Shown: positions 1 through 9,168, numbered from the stretch's first letter. The stretch is DNA of 43,504 nt from 02-FULL-45-11b sp041663485 (GCA_041663485.1 JBAYMO010000010.1:1-43504), one strand, 5' to 3'. The notes: generated by a model not told the origin, from the sequence alone. Translations and numbers: made by a program.

Positions 1-11
1 TAAATATTAAT

Positions 12-524
12 ATGTTAAAACGAGCTGTCTTTGTCATTGCTCAAAATGACTTTCATGATACTGAACTTTTGGTGCCTAAAGCGGTTTTGGATCAAAGGAG
101 AATTGAGACTAAAATCGCCTCAAAGGTTTTAGCGGCGGCTCATGGAAAATTGGGAGCAACGATTGAACCGGATTTGGCTCTGGCTCAGGTTCGACCGAAT
201 GATTTTGATGCCATAATTTTTGTTGGCGGTTCCGGCGCGTGCGTGTATTTAGACGATGAAGAGGTGATTAAACTAGTTCAAGCTTTTCAAAAAGCCAATA
301 AAATTTTAGCCGCGATCTGTCTAGGGCCATCAATTTTGGCTAATGCCGGAGCGTTAATTAGTAAGACCGCCACGGCTACGCCCAGCCAAGAAGAAAATTT
401 AAAAAATAAAGGCGCGGAGTATACTGGCATGCCGGTTGAAGTTGACGGTTTAGTCGTGACGGCCAAAGGGCCGCAGGCGGCGACGGAGTTCGGGGAAAAA
501 TTGGCTTATCTCTTGGAGGATTAA
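12..524 (+). CDS. DJ-1/PfpI family protein
   Basis: 170 residues, the usual size for a single DJ-1/PfpI domain. The family has a flavodoxin-like fold and includes glyoxalases, deglycase-like proteins, chaperones and PfpI-type peptidases, so the substrate cannot be told. A glycine-rich FVGGSGA segment lies near residue 70, and the nucleophile elbow AAICLGP places the conserved cysteine at residue 103. PfpI peptidases have a histidine right after this cysteine; here it is leucine, so a PfpI-type catalytic triad is not evident. The next gene, thioredoxin reductase, begins 4 bp after the stop, and its SD overlaps the end of this gene. An operon for redox or carbonyl-stress protection is inferred. 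The start is the first ATG, 11 bases into the window. Confidence 0.88.
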   Translation: MLKRAVFVIAQNDFHDTELLVPKAVLDQRRIETKIASKVLAAAHGKLGATIEPDLALAQVRPNDFDAIIFVGGSGACVYLDDEEVIKLVQAFQKANKILAAICLGPSILANAGALISKTATATPSQEENLKNKGAEYTGMPVEVDGLVVTAKGPQAATEFGEKLAYLLED

Positions 525-528
525 CTTT

Positions 529-1452
529 ATGGTCTACGATACAATTATTATCGGCGCCGGTCCGGCGGGCATGTCGGCCGGGGTCTATGTTTGCCGCAAA
601 AAAATAGCGGCTTTAGTTTTGTCTAAAGACATCGGCGGGCAAATGGCCAAATCCTGGGGTATTGAAAATTATTTGGGCTACAACATAATTTCCGGAGCCG
701 ATTTGGCGAAAAAATTTAAAGACCATCTGGACAGCTTTAAGTGTTTGACTTCTTTGTCGGGCGTAGAGATTGAAAAGATTAGTAGAATTAAGAAAGAATT
801 CTTAGTTAAATTAAAAGACGGTTCAAGTTATATCGCCAAAACGATTATTATTGCTTCCGGTAAAGCACCAAGAAAGCTCGGGGCTAAAGGTGAGGAAGAG
901 TTTTTGGGTCGCGGCCTGACATATTGCGCCACTTGCGACGCGCCGTTATTTGCCAATAAAATCGTAGCCGTGGTCGGCGACGGCAATTCCGCTTTGGGCG
1001 CGACTTATCAGCTGAACAAAATTGCCAGCCAGGTTTATCTTTTAGTTACCGGTTCAAAATTTAAAAAAGATTTGGATAAAATTTTGATGGAAAAAACTTT
1101 AAGTGCCGGTAATTTAAAAGTTATTTTTGACGCCTCAGTCGTAGAGATAAATGGTAGTCAGATAATTAGCGGCCTGGATTATAAAGATAATAAATCGGGA
1201 AAAATTATTCAGCTGCCAGTCCAGGGAGTATTTGTGGAAATTGGTTCGGTGCCCGCCATTGATTTTTGCAAGAAATTAGTTAAAACCAATAAGCTGGGTG
1301 AGATAATCATTGACCGATCCAATATGACATCAGTCAAAGGAATATTCGCGGCCGGTGATGTAACTGATGTTTACGAGAAACAAACGATTATCGCGGCCGG
1401 TGAGGGAGCCAAAGCGGCTATTGGCGTGGCCAGATATCTGAGCAGCCATTAA
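529..1452 (+). CDS. trxB: Thioredoxin reductase (NADPH, FAD-dependent)
   Basis: 307 residues, typical of low-molecular-weight bacterial thioredoxin reductase, which passes electrons from NADPH through FAD to thioredoxin in the cytoplasm. The N-terminal FAD motif GAGPAGMSAG is present. The redox pair CATC is at Cys133 and Cys136, followed by an NADPH-binding GDGNSALG motif. A C-terminal segment GIFAAGDVTD contacts FAD. A good SD (GGAGG, 9 bases before ATG) lies in the last codons of the DJ-1/PfpI gene, indicating translational coupling. No thioredoxin gene is in the window, so its partner is elsewhere. Some family members use ferredoxin or glutaredoxin-like partners, which sequence alone does not exclude. 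Confidence 0.93.
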   Translation: MVYDTIIIGAGPAGMSAGVYVCRKKIAALVLSKDIGGQMAKSWGIENYLGYNIISGADLAKKFKDHLDSFKCLTSLSGVEIEKISRIKKEFLVKLKDGSSYIAKTIIIASGKAPRKLGAKGEEEFLGRGLTYCATCDAPLFANKIVAVVGDGNSALGATYQLNKIASQVYLLVTGSKFKKDLDKILMEKTLSAGNLKVIFDASVVEINGSQIISGLDYKDNKSGKIIQLPVQGVFVEIGSVPAIDFCKKLVKTNKLGEIIIDRSNMTSVKGIFAAGDVTDVYEKQTIIAAGEGAKAAIGVARYLSSH

Positions 1453-1521
1453 TCAATATTGACTAATGATGCTTCGGCTGCTATAATGCTTGAACAATTA
1501 AATAGGCTTATTTTTAATCCA

Positions 1522-1547
1522 AAGGGGCGAAAACCCCTTCGCTTTTG
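1522..1547 (+). terminator. Probable intrinsic terminator after trxB
   Basis: AAGGGG (1522-1527) pairs with CCCCTT (1534-1539) around a 6-base loop. A short, imperfect T-rich tail (CGCTTTTG) follows. It sits between trxB and uvrB and is consistent with the end of the two-gene redox operon. Confidence 0.5.
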
Positions 1548-1573
1548 CTTATAAAAATTTACAAAAATATTAC
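1545..1573 (+). promoter_or_regulatory. Possible uvrB promoter
   Basis: TTGCTT (1545-1550) and TATTAC (1568-1573) are separated by 17 bases, just upstream of uvrB. The match to the sigma-70 consensus is only moderate, and the -10 element lies 8 bases before the ATG, so a near-leaderless transcript would result. Confidence 0.3.
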
Positions 1574-1581
1574 GTTACTAT

Positions 1582-3531
1582 ATGATGTCAAAATTTCAAC
1601 TTGAGTCTGAATACCAACCCAAGGGCGATCAGCCGCAAGCCATAGCTAAGTTGGTCAAGGGTTTTAATAAATTCCCAGAGCAAACGCTTTTGGGCGTGAC
1701 GGGTTCGGGCAAAACATTTACCGTCGCCAATTTGATTCAAAAGACACAAAAGCCGACTTTGGTTTTATCGCACAATAAAACTTTAGCCGCTCAGCTGTAT
1801 CAAGAATTCAAAACTTTTTTCCCCCATAATCAGGTTTGTTATTTTGTTTCCTATTATGATTATTATCAGCCGGAAAGCTATTTGCCCCAAAGCGACACCT
1901 ATATTGAAAAAGATTCAATGGTTAACGAAAAAATCGAGCAGCTTCGGCTGGAGGCGGCTCAGGCATTGTTAAGCCGTGATGACGTAATTGTAGTCTCGTC
2001 GGTTTCTTGTATCTACTCTTTCGGCCGGCCGGATGAATATCAAAATCAAAGTATATATTTGAAAACCGGCGTTAAAATTAAACGGCAGGATTTAATTGGT
2101 CAGTTAGTTGACATCCAATACGAAAGAAATGACATGGAAATTAAAGCGGGACGTTTTAGAGTTAAAGGTGATACGATTGATATTTTTCCGGGATCTTCAG
2201 AAGCAAATATGATAAGAATTGATTTGCAGCAAGACAAAATCAATAATATCTATGAAATTCATCCGGTTTCCGGTCAGGTGATTAATAATCTAAAAGAGGC
2301 TTGGGTTTATCCCGCGCGGCCATATGTCGTGCCGCCGGAATTGATTAAACCAGCCGTGGCGTCCATTCGCAAGGAACTAAGCGAACGTCTGCCGCAGTTG
2401 GATACGGTTGAGTCTTATCGTTTAAACCAACGCACTAACTACGATTTGGAAATGATTGAACAAATGGGCTATTGCAAGGGCATGGAAAATTATTCTCGGC
2501 ATTTCGACGGACGAAAGCCCGGTCAGCCGCCGTTTACGCTGATGGATTTTTTTAATTACTCGTTTAATAATGATTGGCTGTTTGTCATCGACGAAAGTCA
2601 TCAAACCCTGCCGCAGGTCAGGGGAATGTATTTTGGCGATTTGGCGCGCAAGAAAAATTTGGTTGATTATGGTTTTCGCTTGCCCTCGGCTTTTGATAAT
2701 CGGCCGCTAAAGTTTTTGGAATTCAGTAAATATTTAAAACACGTGGTTTTTGTTTCCGCCACGCCGGATCAATATGAAATCGAGCGCAGCGGCCAGGTCG
2801 TGGAGCAAATTATTCGTCCCACTGGTTTGGTTGATCCTAAAATTGAAGTCAGACCATTGTCCGGTCAAGTCGACGATTTAATTGCTGAAATCAAAAAAAC
2901 CGCGGCTGCCGGTCATCGAACCTTGGTAACGACCTTGACTAAACGCATGTCTGAAGATTTATCAACCTATTTTGCCGACCAAGGCCTAAAGACCGTATAT
3001 CTACATTCCGAAATTGACACTTTGGAGCGTATTGAGATTATTAAAAAATTACGTTTAGGTCAGTATGACGTTTTGGTAGGCATAAATTTATTGCGGGAAG
3101 GTTTGGATATTCCCGAAGTCGCTTTGGTGGCGATTTTGGACGCGGACAAAGAAGGTTTTCTGCGCAATCGCACGAGTTTAATTCAAACCGTCGGCCGGGC
3201 GGCGAGAAATTCTCAGTCTCGGGTAATAATGTATGCCGATAAAATTACCGGTTCCATGAAGGCGGCGATTGACGAAACCGAACGGCGGAGAGAAATTCAA
3301 TTGGCCTATAATAAAAAAAATAAAATCACGCCGCAGTCCATCATTAAATCAATCGCCGCCGAAACCGTGGTGATTGAACCGGGAGAAAAGGGCAAAGAAT
3401 TGGCCATTGATCAATTGATTCTTGATTTGGATGGGCAAATGAAAGCCGCCGCAGAAGCCATGGATTTTGAGAAGGCGATTGAGTTGAGAGATAAGATTGA
3501 AAAACTTAAAAAAAATATTGAACAGGAATAA
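1582..3531 (+). CDS. uvrB: Excinuclease ABC subunit B (UvrB)
   Basis: 649 residues, full length. UvrB is the damage-verification helicase of nucleotide excision repair: it receives damaged DNA from UvrA and recruits UvrC. Visible features are Walker A GVTGSGKT near residue 40, the beta-hairpin YYDYYQPESYLP near residue 95 that inserts between DNA strands, the Walker B region VIDESHQTLPQV near residue 338, the helicase motif QTVGRAARN near residue 540, and a C-terminal UVR helix pair (FEKAIELRDKIEKLKK) that binds UvrC. Two ATGs are adjacent at 1582 and 1585 and either could start it; there is no clear SD. uvrA follows after 23 bases, so the two are likely cotranscribed. Confidence 0.97.
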   Translation: MMSKFQLESEYQPKGDQPQAIAKLVKGFNKFPEQTLLGVTGSGKTFTVANLIQKTQKPTLVLSHNKTLAAQLYQEFKTFFPHNQVCYFVSYYDYYQPESYLPQSDTYIEKDSMVNEKIEQLRLEAAQALLSRDDVIVVSSVSCIYSFGRPDEYQNQSIYLKTGVKIKRQDLIGQLVDIQYERNDMEIKAGRFRVKGDTIDIFPGSSEANMIRIDLQQDKINNIYEIHPVSGQVINNLKEAWVYPARPYVVPPELIKPAVASIRKELSERLPQLDTVESYRLNQRTNYDLEMIEQMGYCKGMENYSRHFDGRKPGQPPFTLMDFFNYSFNNDWLFVIDESHQTLPQVRGMYFGDLARKKNLVDYGFRLPSAFDNRPLKFLEFSKYLKHVVFVSATPDQYEIERSGQVVEQIIRPTGLVDPKIEVRPLSGQVDDLIAEIKKTAAAGHRTLVTTLTKRMSEDLSTYFADQGLKTVYLHSEIDTLERIEIIKKLRLGQYDVLVGINLLREGLDIPEVALVAILDADKEGFLRNRTSLIQTVGRAARNSQSRVIMYADKITGSMKAAIDETERRREIQLAYNKKNKITPQSIIKSIAAETVVIEPGEKGKELAIDQLILDLDGQMKAAAEAMDFEKAIELRDKIEKLKKNIEQE

Positions 3532-3554
3532 TAAAGTCTATCAATTTAAAATTT

Positions 3555-6377
3555 ATGTCAAACAATAAATACATTACCATTCATGGGGCTAGGGAGCACA
3601 ATTTAAAAAATATCAACGCGGAAATTCCCATTGATAAACTAACGGTCATGACCGGCCTGTCCGGCTCGGGTAAATCGACCTTGGCTTTTGATACGCTATA
3701 CGCCGAAGGTCAGCGCCGTTATGTCGAATCTTTGTCAGCTTACGCTCGGCAGTTTTTGGGCTTAATGAATAAGCCGGACGTGGATAAAATTACCGGACTT
3801 TCTCCGGCTATTTCAATTGAACAGAAATCAATTTCTAAAAATCCGCGATCTACGGTCGGCACGATTACCGAAATCGCCGATTATTTAAGATTGCTTTTTG
3901 CCAGAATCGGCGTGCCGCATTGTCCAAATTGCGGCCAACGCATCAGTTCGCAATCCGCGGAATCAATCGTGGATTTAATCATGCAGGAAAAACCCAATAC
4001 TACCGTGCAAATTTTGGCGCCGGTGATTAGAAGTAAAAAAGGCACTTACGAAAAATTGTTAGCTGATTTGTTGAAAAAGGGATATAGTCGCGTGAGAATT
4101 GACGGTGAAGTTCAGGAGTTGATTGATTGGGAAAAGGCCAAGCTGAACAAACAAAATAAGCACAACATCGAAGTGGTTATCGACCGTTTGGTTTTAAAAA
4201 AAGAATCAATTCCGCGGTTAACCGAAGCGGTGGAGACGGCCTTGGATGAAGCCGATGGCTTGGTTTTGGCGGTGATTAATAAAACTGAGAAAATGTTTTC
4301 TCAGCACAACGCATGTTTGGATTGCGGCATTTCTTTGGAAGAAATGCAGCCCCGTAATTTTTCTTTCAATTCGCCTTTTGGCGCTTGCCCGACTTGTCAT
4401 GGTTTGGGTTTTACGCAAAATTTTGATATTAATTTGGTGATTCCGGATCAAAATTTATCTTTAGCCGACGGGGCGATTAAACCCTGGAAAGCTCACGGCG
4501 AAGGTTGGCGCAATCAGCAGCTTGAGGGTTTGGCTAAACATTATAAATTTGATTTGTGGACGCCGTTTAGGAATTTACCGGAAAAAATAAAGAATATTGT
4601 TTTAAACGGCTCAGACGAAGAGATAAAATTTGACGTTAAGTCTTGGGATAAAGGTATGAGTCATAGCTGGACGGGAAAATTTGAGGGTATTATACCGCAG
4701 CTGGAAAGGTTATATAAGCAAACTGAATCAGAATGGCGGCGTCAGGAAATGGAAAAGTATATGGCCACTGGGCCGTGCCCGACTTGCCAGGGCAAGAGAT
4801 TAAAGCCAGAAATTTTGGCCGTTACCGTGGGTAACAAAAATATTTGGGAAGTCAGTGAATTTTCCATTGAAGGTTTGCTCAAGTTTTTTACGGAATTAAA
4901 GTTATCCAGTCAGGAAAAAGAAATTGCCAAATTGATTTTGCGCGAAATTGAAAATCGTTTGAAATTTCTTTTGAATGTCGGTTTGGATTATTTAACTCTG
5001 TCTCGCGAAGCCAGAACTTTATCCGGCGGAGAGGCTCAACGGATACGTTTGGCCACGCAAATCGGTTCGGAGTTGCGCGGGGTTTTGTATATTTTAGACG
5101 AGCCGTCGATTGGGCTGCATCAAAGAGATAATGATAAATTAATTGAGACTTTAAAAAAATTACGCGATTTGGGTAATACCGTAGTGGTCGTGGAGCATGA
5201 TGAGGATACCATTTTGCACGCCGATCACGTTATTGATTTAGGCCCGGGTGCGGGGATTCACGGCGGCCATATTGTTTGTGCCGGCACGCCAGAACAAATT
5301 AAAAAATGTCCAGAATCAATTACCGGTCAATTTTTGTCGGGCAAGAGAAAAATTGAAACTCCGACCAAGCGCCGAAAGATTTTTGACCATCTGCAGATTT
5401 TTGGCGCTCAGGAACATAACTTGAAAAATATTGATGTCAATATTCCGCTGAAAGTTTTAACCTGCGTTACCGGCGTTTCCGGTTCCGGCAAAAGCACTTT
5501 GGTTAATGATATTTTATACAAAGCTTTATATAAAATATTTTGGCGGGCCGTTGAGCAGCCGGGCAAGTATAAAGCCATTAAGGGTTTCGGTAAATTAGAC
5601 AAGGCCGTCATCGTCGATCAATCACCAATCGGCCGGACTCCCAGATCAAATCCGGTCACTTACATTGGCGTTTTTACGGTCATCAGAGAATTGTTTACTC
5701 AAACCAAAGAAGCGCGTGCCCGAGGCTGGAAGGCGGGACGGTTCTCGTTTAACGTCGCTGGCGGCCGGTGTGAGGAATGCGAAGGCGACGGAGTAAAAAA
5801 GATTGAAATGAATTTTTTGCCGGATGTTTATATCGAATGTGAAAAATGCAAAGGTAGCAGGTTTAATCAAGACACTTTGTCGGTCAAATATAAAAATAAA
5901 AATATCGCGGAAGTTTTGGCTATGACCGTGGAAGAAGCCTTGGAATTTTTTGAAAATATTCCGGCTATTGCCAATAAACTGCAGACTCTATACGATGTTG
6001 GTTTGGGTTATATTACTTTAGGTCAGCCGGCCACCACTTTGTCCGGCGGCGAAGCCCAACGCATTAAATTAACCTCCGAACTTTCACGCAAAGGCGGCAA
6101 TACCATGTATATTTTAGATGAGCCGACGACCGGTCTGCATTTTGCCGATGTAGAAAAACTTTTGGGAGTTTTGGGTCGATTGGTCGATAAAGGCAATACC
6201 GTTTTGGTCATTGAACATAATTTGGATGTGATTAAATCGGCTGATTGGGTGATTGATTTGGGTCCGGAGGGCGGGGATCGCGGCGGCAGGATTATTGCCG
6301 AGGGTACGCCGGAAAAAATTGCCAAATGCGCCAAGTGGAGTTACACGGGAAAATATTTAAAGACAGTGTTAAAATAA
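3555..6377 (+). CDS. uvrA: Excinuclease ABC subunit A (UvrA)
   Basis: 940 residues, the usual length. UvrA is the dimeric ABC-type ATPase that first recognises distorted DNA in nucleotide excision repair and loads UvrB. Two ATPase modules are visible: Walker A GLSGSGKSTLAFDT near residue 35 and GVSGSGKSTLVND near residue 640, each with an LSGGEAQRI signature (near residues 490 and 830) and an ILDEP Walker B. Zinc-binding cysteine pairs are present (CPNC, CLDC with CPTC, CPTC, and CEEC with CEKC). No large insertion or deletion is apparent. It directly follows uvrB; uvrC is about 0.8 kb away, separated by one opposite-strand gene. Confidence 0.97.
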   Translation: MSNNKYITIHGAREHNLKNINAEIPIDKLTVMTGLSGSGKSTLAFDTLYAEGQRRYVESLSAYARQFLGLMNKPDVDKITGLSPAISIEQKSISKNPRSTVGTITEIADYLRLLFARIGVPHCPNCGQRISSQSAESIVDLIMQEKPNTTVQILAPVIRSKKGTYEKLLADLLKKGYSRVRIDGEVQELIDWEKAKLNKQNKHNIEVVIDRLVLKKESIPRLTEAVETALDEADGLVLAVINKTEKMFSQHNACLDCGISLEEMQPRNFSFNSPFGACPTCHGLGFTQNFDINLVIPDQNLSLADGAIKPWKAHGEGWRNQQLEGLAKHYKFDLWTPFRNLPEKIKNIVLNGSDEEIKFDVKSWDKGMSHSWTGKFEGIIPQLERLYKQTESEWRRQEMEKYMATGPCPTCQGKRLKPEILAVTVGNKNIWEVSEFSIEGLLKFFTELKLSSQEKEIAKLILREIENRLKFLLNVGLDYLTLSREARTLSGGEAQRIRLATQIGSELRGVLYILDEPSIGLHQRDNDKLIETLKKLRDLGNTVVVVEHDEDTILHADHVIDLGPGAGIHGGHIVCAGTPEQIKKCPESITGQFLSGKRKIETPTKRRKIFDHLQIFGAQEHNLKNIDVNIPLKVLTCVTGVSGSGKSTLVNDILYKALYKIFWRAVEQPGKYKAIKGFGKLDKAVIVDQSPIGRTPRSNPVTYIGVFTVIRELFTQTKEARARGWKAGRFSFNVAGGRCEECEGDGVKKIEMNFLPDVYIECEKCKGSRFNQDTLSVKYKNKNIAEVLAMTVEEALEFFENIPAIANKLQTLYDVGLGYITLGQPATTLSGGEAQRIKLTSELSRKGGNTMYILDEPTTGLHFADVEKLLGVLGRLVDKGNTVLVIEHNLDVIKSADWVIDLGPEGGDRGGRIIAEGTPEKIAKCAKWSYTGKYLKTVLK

Positions 6378-6399
6378 AAAAAGAAGGGGGTTAGCCTTC
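6375..6399 (-). terminator. Intrinsic terminator of the 6432-7082 gene
   Basis: On the minus strand GAAGG and CCTTC (6395-6399 and 6383-6387) form a stem followed directly by seven T. It overlaps the very end of uvrA on the other strand, so the genes converge tightly. Confidence 0.7.
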
Positions 6400-6431
6400 A
6401 AAATGTATCACGCGGATTTTTACCGGCCAAT

Positions 6432-7082
6432 TTACGGCTTGAAAAATCCTACGTAGCATAAAAATATAAGGAGCATGGCGCCTACGATGATGAGGCCAAG
6501 CGCGCCTTTGACCAAGCCGGCAATGATCGTTGCCGCCAGGCCGAAAAACGTGAATTTGGTGGTTAAACCAGTCAAAGCGTGACGCCAACTGCCAGGAACT
6601 TTTCGGGTGGCCTGGCATTGCGCCAAAAGCCGTAAGATATTGGGCTTTCCCTGACTGACTTCAATGGCGCCGGCTAAGTCCGCTCTGTCTGGGCAACAAA
6701 TACCGGCAACGATATTCCGTATTCGTTCGGTCAACTCCGGGTTATTCAGAAGTTCTTCAATTTCGGCGACATCTGTCTTTCTGAATAAGATACCCTGTGG
6801 TTCAAGGATCATATCAAGCAAATAAACCGCGGTATTCAGATTAACGATCAAGGCGAGTTCTACCCGAATTTGATTAACGGTGACGCCATACATCCATCGT
6901 AAATCCGTAATGCCCTGCAAGAGCATTGACATGTTTCGGCCTTGCACCAGACAAAGTTCTTCCTGACCATGGTTGAGTTGCCATTGAACGCTCTGGTCAT
7001 TATGTCTTCCTGGCGGAAATAATAACGCCATTCGGCCTTGAGCCGTCAAATAGGCGTCATACTTTGGTTCACTCGTTTCCAA
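6432..7082 (-). CDS. Hypothetical protein with C-terminal membrane hairpin
   Basis: 216 residues, family not recognised. The first 175 residues look soluble; the last 40 hold two adjacent hydrophobic segments (about residues 176-193 and 195-213) divided by a short KGAL turn, so the protein is probably held in the membrane by a C-terminal hairpin. It starts with TTG: a consensus SD AGGAGG lies 8 bases upstream and no ATG fits. It has a TTGACA promoter and a terminator, making it monocistronic. It sits divergently from uvrC and breaks up the uvr cluster. Nothing ties it to DNA repair; the inserted position, strong signals and unfamiliar sequence suggest an accessory gene. Confidence 0.75.
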   Translation of the reverse strand: METSEPKYDAYLTAQGRMALLFPPGRHNDQSVQWQLNHGQEELCLVQGRNMSMLLQGITDLRWMYGVTVNQIRVELALIVNLNTAVYLLDMILEPQGILFRKTDVAEIEELLNNPELTERIRNIVAGICCPDRADLAGAIEVSQGKPNILRLLAQCQATRKVPGSWRHALTGLTTKFTFFGLAATIIAGLVKGALGLIIVGAMLLIFLCYVGFFKP

Positions 7083-7122
7083 TTTCGTACCCTCCTGTTG
7101 AAGAAGTTGGTGTAACAGTTTA

Positions 7123-7142
7123 TGATCAAGCAGATTTGATCA
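7123..7142. promoter_or_regulatory. Operator-like inverted repeat between divergent genes
   Basis: TGATCAA (7123-7129) and TTGATCA (7136-7142) form a perfect 7-bp inverted repeat with a 6-base spacer. It lies downstream of the minus-strand promoter, inside the leader of the 216-residue gene, and about 50 bases upstream of uvrC. This is a typical place for a dimeric repressor; the regulator is unknown. Confidence 0.4.
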
Positions 7143-7149
7143 ATATAAT

Positions 7150-7178
7150 ATAATAATAAAATTATTGATACTTGTCAA
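7150..7178 (-). promoter_or_regulatory. Sigma-70-type promoter for the 6432-7082 gene
   Basis: On the minus strand TTGACA (7178-7173) and TATTAT (7155-7150) are 17 bases apart. Transcription would start near 7143, leaving a leader of about 60 bases that contains the inverted repeat and the SD. Confidence 0.75.
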
Positions 7179-7188
7179 CATTTATTTT

Positions 7189-8772
7189 ATGAATATTTTC
7201 GATAAAATTAAAAAAGCACCAAAGCAACCGGGCTGTTATCTTTTTAAAAATGATTTAGACCGGGTAATTTACGTGGGTAAAGCCAAGGATTTAAAAAATC
7301 GGATTGGCTGGTATTATAGAAAAGAAAATCAAGTCGGTAAAACCGCCAGCTTGGTGCAAAGAATTGTTGACGTGGAGTTTATTGTCACTGACACGGAAGT
7401 CGAGGCGTTGCTGCTGGAAGCGGAATTAATAAAAAAATATCAGCCAAAATATAATATTCAGTTAAAAGATAGCGTGCGTTATGCTTATATTAGAATCACT
7501 AAAGATAAATTTCCCAAGTTAGAAACTGCTCGAACGATAAAAAAAACTGATCAAGTTTTTGGCCCATACGTTTCTGGCCAATCCCGACAGCAAGCAATTC
7601 GTTTGGCTAATAGCTTATTCAAGCTGCGGGTTTGCCGTAAATTACCCAAGCGCGCTTGTCTACTGTATCATATCAAACAATGCAGCGCGCCCTGTATCAA
7701 TAATATTTCTGAAAAAGAATATAACGAGAATATAGAAAAAGCGGCCTGGCTTTTGAAAGGAAAAACTCAAGAGTTGGTGGAAAAGTTGAATTATGAAATG
7801 AAAGATTATTCCGCCCAGCAAAAATACGAATTAGCCAAAATTCGCCGTGATCAAATTTTAGCTTTAAAAAACATTGCCGAGAGACAGAAAGTATCTTTAA
7901 AGCGGCGTTATAATCAAGACGTGATAAATTATTTTTCGGCTCCGAACAAATTTGTAGTTCAAATTTTTAATATTGATAAAGGTATAATTTCCGGCCGCCA
8001 AGAATTCAGTTTTGCCGTTTCGTTGTTGGGGGATGCCAGACAAAGCCTCTCGGATTTTATCCGGCAATATTATTATTCCCAAGAAATCCCTCAGGAAGTA
8101 ATTGTGCCGATAAAATTACCTGAGCAAAAATTATTAGAAAAATATTTGGAAAAAATTGCCGGTCATAGAGTAAAAATTTTTGTGCCTCAGAAAGGTGACA
8201 AATTAAAACTTTTAGCCATGCTGAAAAAAAATATTGAAATTGGTTTAAAAGCCGGTGAGAGTAGCCTGGTTGATTTGCAAAATGTTTTATCGCTGTCGGT
8301 GCTGCCGCGAATTATTGAATGTTTTGATATTTCCAATTTAGGCGCTTCGGATGTGGTTGGTTCCATGGTTTGTTTTAAAGACGGCTTGCCGGACAAGAAT
8401 AATTACCGCCGTTTTAAGATTAAAACCGTCGTCGGCCAGTCGGATTATGACTGCATGAAAGAAGTGGTTTATCGTCGCTACTACGGTTTGATTAAAGAAA
8501 AAGGCAGATTCCCTGATTTGATTATGGTTGATGGCGGCAAACCCCAGCTTTCGGCGGCGCAAAGTGCGTTGCGGGAATTAGGCCTGACTTTGCCGCTGAT
8601 TGCTTTGGCTAAACGCGATGAGGAAATTTTTACCCTGTTCAAACAATATCCAATTATTTTGTCAAAAAAATCCAGTGCCCTGAAAATGATTCAAAAGATT
8701 AGAGATGAAGCTCATCGTTTTGCTATTAAGTATCATCGTCTGTTGCGCAGCAAAAAAGATTTTAAAATTTAA
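7189..8772 (+). CDS. uvrC: Excinuclease ABC subunit C (UvrC), lacking the C-terminal HhH domain
   Basis: 527 residues from the ATG at 7189; an in-frame TTG at 7165 has no supporting signal. UvrC makes the two incisions around a lesion bound by UvrB. Visible parts are the N-terminal GIY-YIG nuclease (GCYLFKN, then VIYVGKAKDLKNRI, residues 10-45), a central UVR motif near residue 205, and the RNase H-like nuclease with ECFDISN, GSMVCF, MVDGGKPQ and DEAHRFA supplying the acidic residues and histidine. UvrC is usually near 600 residues and ends in a tandem helix-hairpin-helix DNA-binding domain. This copy stops about 15 residues after DEAHRFA, and no continuation is seen in other frames. Confidence 0.94.
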   Translation: MNIFDKIKKAPKQPGCYLFKNDLDRVIYVGKAKDLKNRIGWYYRKENQVGKTASLVQRIVDVEFIVTDTEVEALLLEAELIKKYQPKYNIQLKDSVRYAYIRITKDKFPKLETARTIKKTDQVFGPYVSGQSRQQAIRLANSLFKLRVCRKLPKRACLLYHIKQCSAPCINNISEKEYNENIEKAAWLLKGKTQELVEKLNYEMKDYSAQQKYELAKIRRDQILALKNIAERQKVSLKRRYNQDVINYFSAPNKFVVQIFNIDKGIISGRQEFSFAVSLLGDARQSLSDFIRQYYYSQEIPQEVIVPIKLPEQKLLEKYLEKIAGHRVKIFVPQKGDKLKLLAMLKKNIEIGLKAGESSLVDLQNVLSLSVLPRIIECFDISNLGASDVVGSMVCFKDGLPDKNNYRRFKIKTVVGQSDYDCMKEVVYRRYYGLIKEKGRFPDLIMVDGGKPQLSAAQSALRELGLTLPLIALAKRDEEIFTLFKQYPIILSKKSSALKMIQKIRDEAHRFAIKYHRLLRSKKDFKI

Positions 8773-8790
8773 ACTAATTATTTTCTTAAA

Positions 8791-8821
8791 TAAAAAACGG
8801 AGAAGCGTCCATTTCTCCGTT
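8791..8821 (-). terminator. Intrinsic terminator of the 8825-9139 gene
   Basis: A 9-bp stem (AACGGAGAA with TTCTCCGTT, 8796-8804 and 8813-8821) is followed on the minus strand by a run of T. It starts just past the stop codon of the minus-strand gene and may also stop uvrC transcripts from the other side. Confidence 0.75.
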
Positions 8822-8824
8822 GGC

Positions 8825-9139
8825 TCAGATGAGTTGGCGTTTGCGTCGGTTTTGCCGGACTCGAGATTTTCTCGACTCGATAATCTCCACGCGTTTGTCG
8901 CCGGCGTGGGGGTTGTCATAGGCGCGCCAGACGCTTTCCGGCAGACCAACCCGATTATTCGTATCGGGATGGGTAATCAACAGACATCTTTCATACGCTA
9001 TCTCCCTCCGGATTGCTAAGTACCGGCCAGATGGCAACCAGACATCTTGACTTCGGTCACGAGGGTCAGTGGAGTAATTACAGACCCTGGTTTCCCCGTG
9101 AAGAACGAGGGTGATTTGGCCTTGGGTTGCAGTATTCAT
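8825..9139 (-). CDS. Small hypothetical protein
   Basis: 104 residues from the ATG at 9139, chosen because GGAGG lies 8 bases upstream; an in-frame ATG at 9163 has no SD. No family recognised. The N-terminal half appears beta-rich (QGQITLVLHGETRVCNY). The last 20 residues are strongly basic (SRKSRVRQNRRKRQ), suggesting nucleic-acid or ribosome contact, which is inference only. It has a perfect consensus promoter and a terminator, so it is a monocistronic, probably well-expressed gene. It lies just downstream of the candidate RNA on the same strand but has its own promoter. Confidence 0.7.
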   Translation of the reverse strand: MNTATQGQITLVLHGETRVCNYSTDPRDRSQDVWLPSGRYLAIRREIAYERCLLITHPDTNNRVGLPESVWRAYDNPHAGDKRVEIIESRKSRVRQNRRKRQLI

Positions 9140-9168
9140 ACTAACTTCCTCCAGGTTGAGCATATAAC

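Noticed and set aside
6391..6618. 75-codon minus-strand frame overlapping the 216-residue gene
   Set aside because: It lies out of frame within a gene that has a promoter, SD and terminator.
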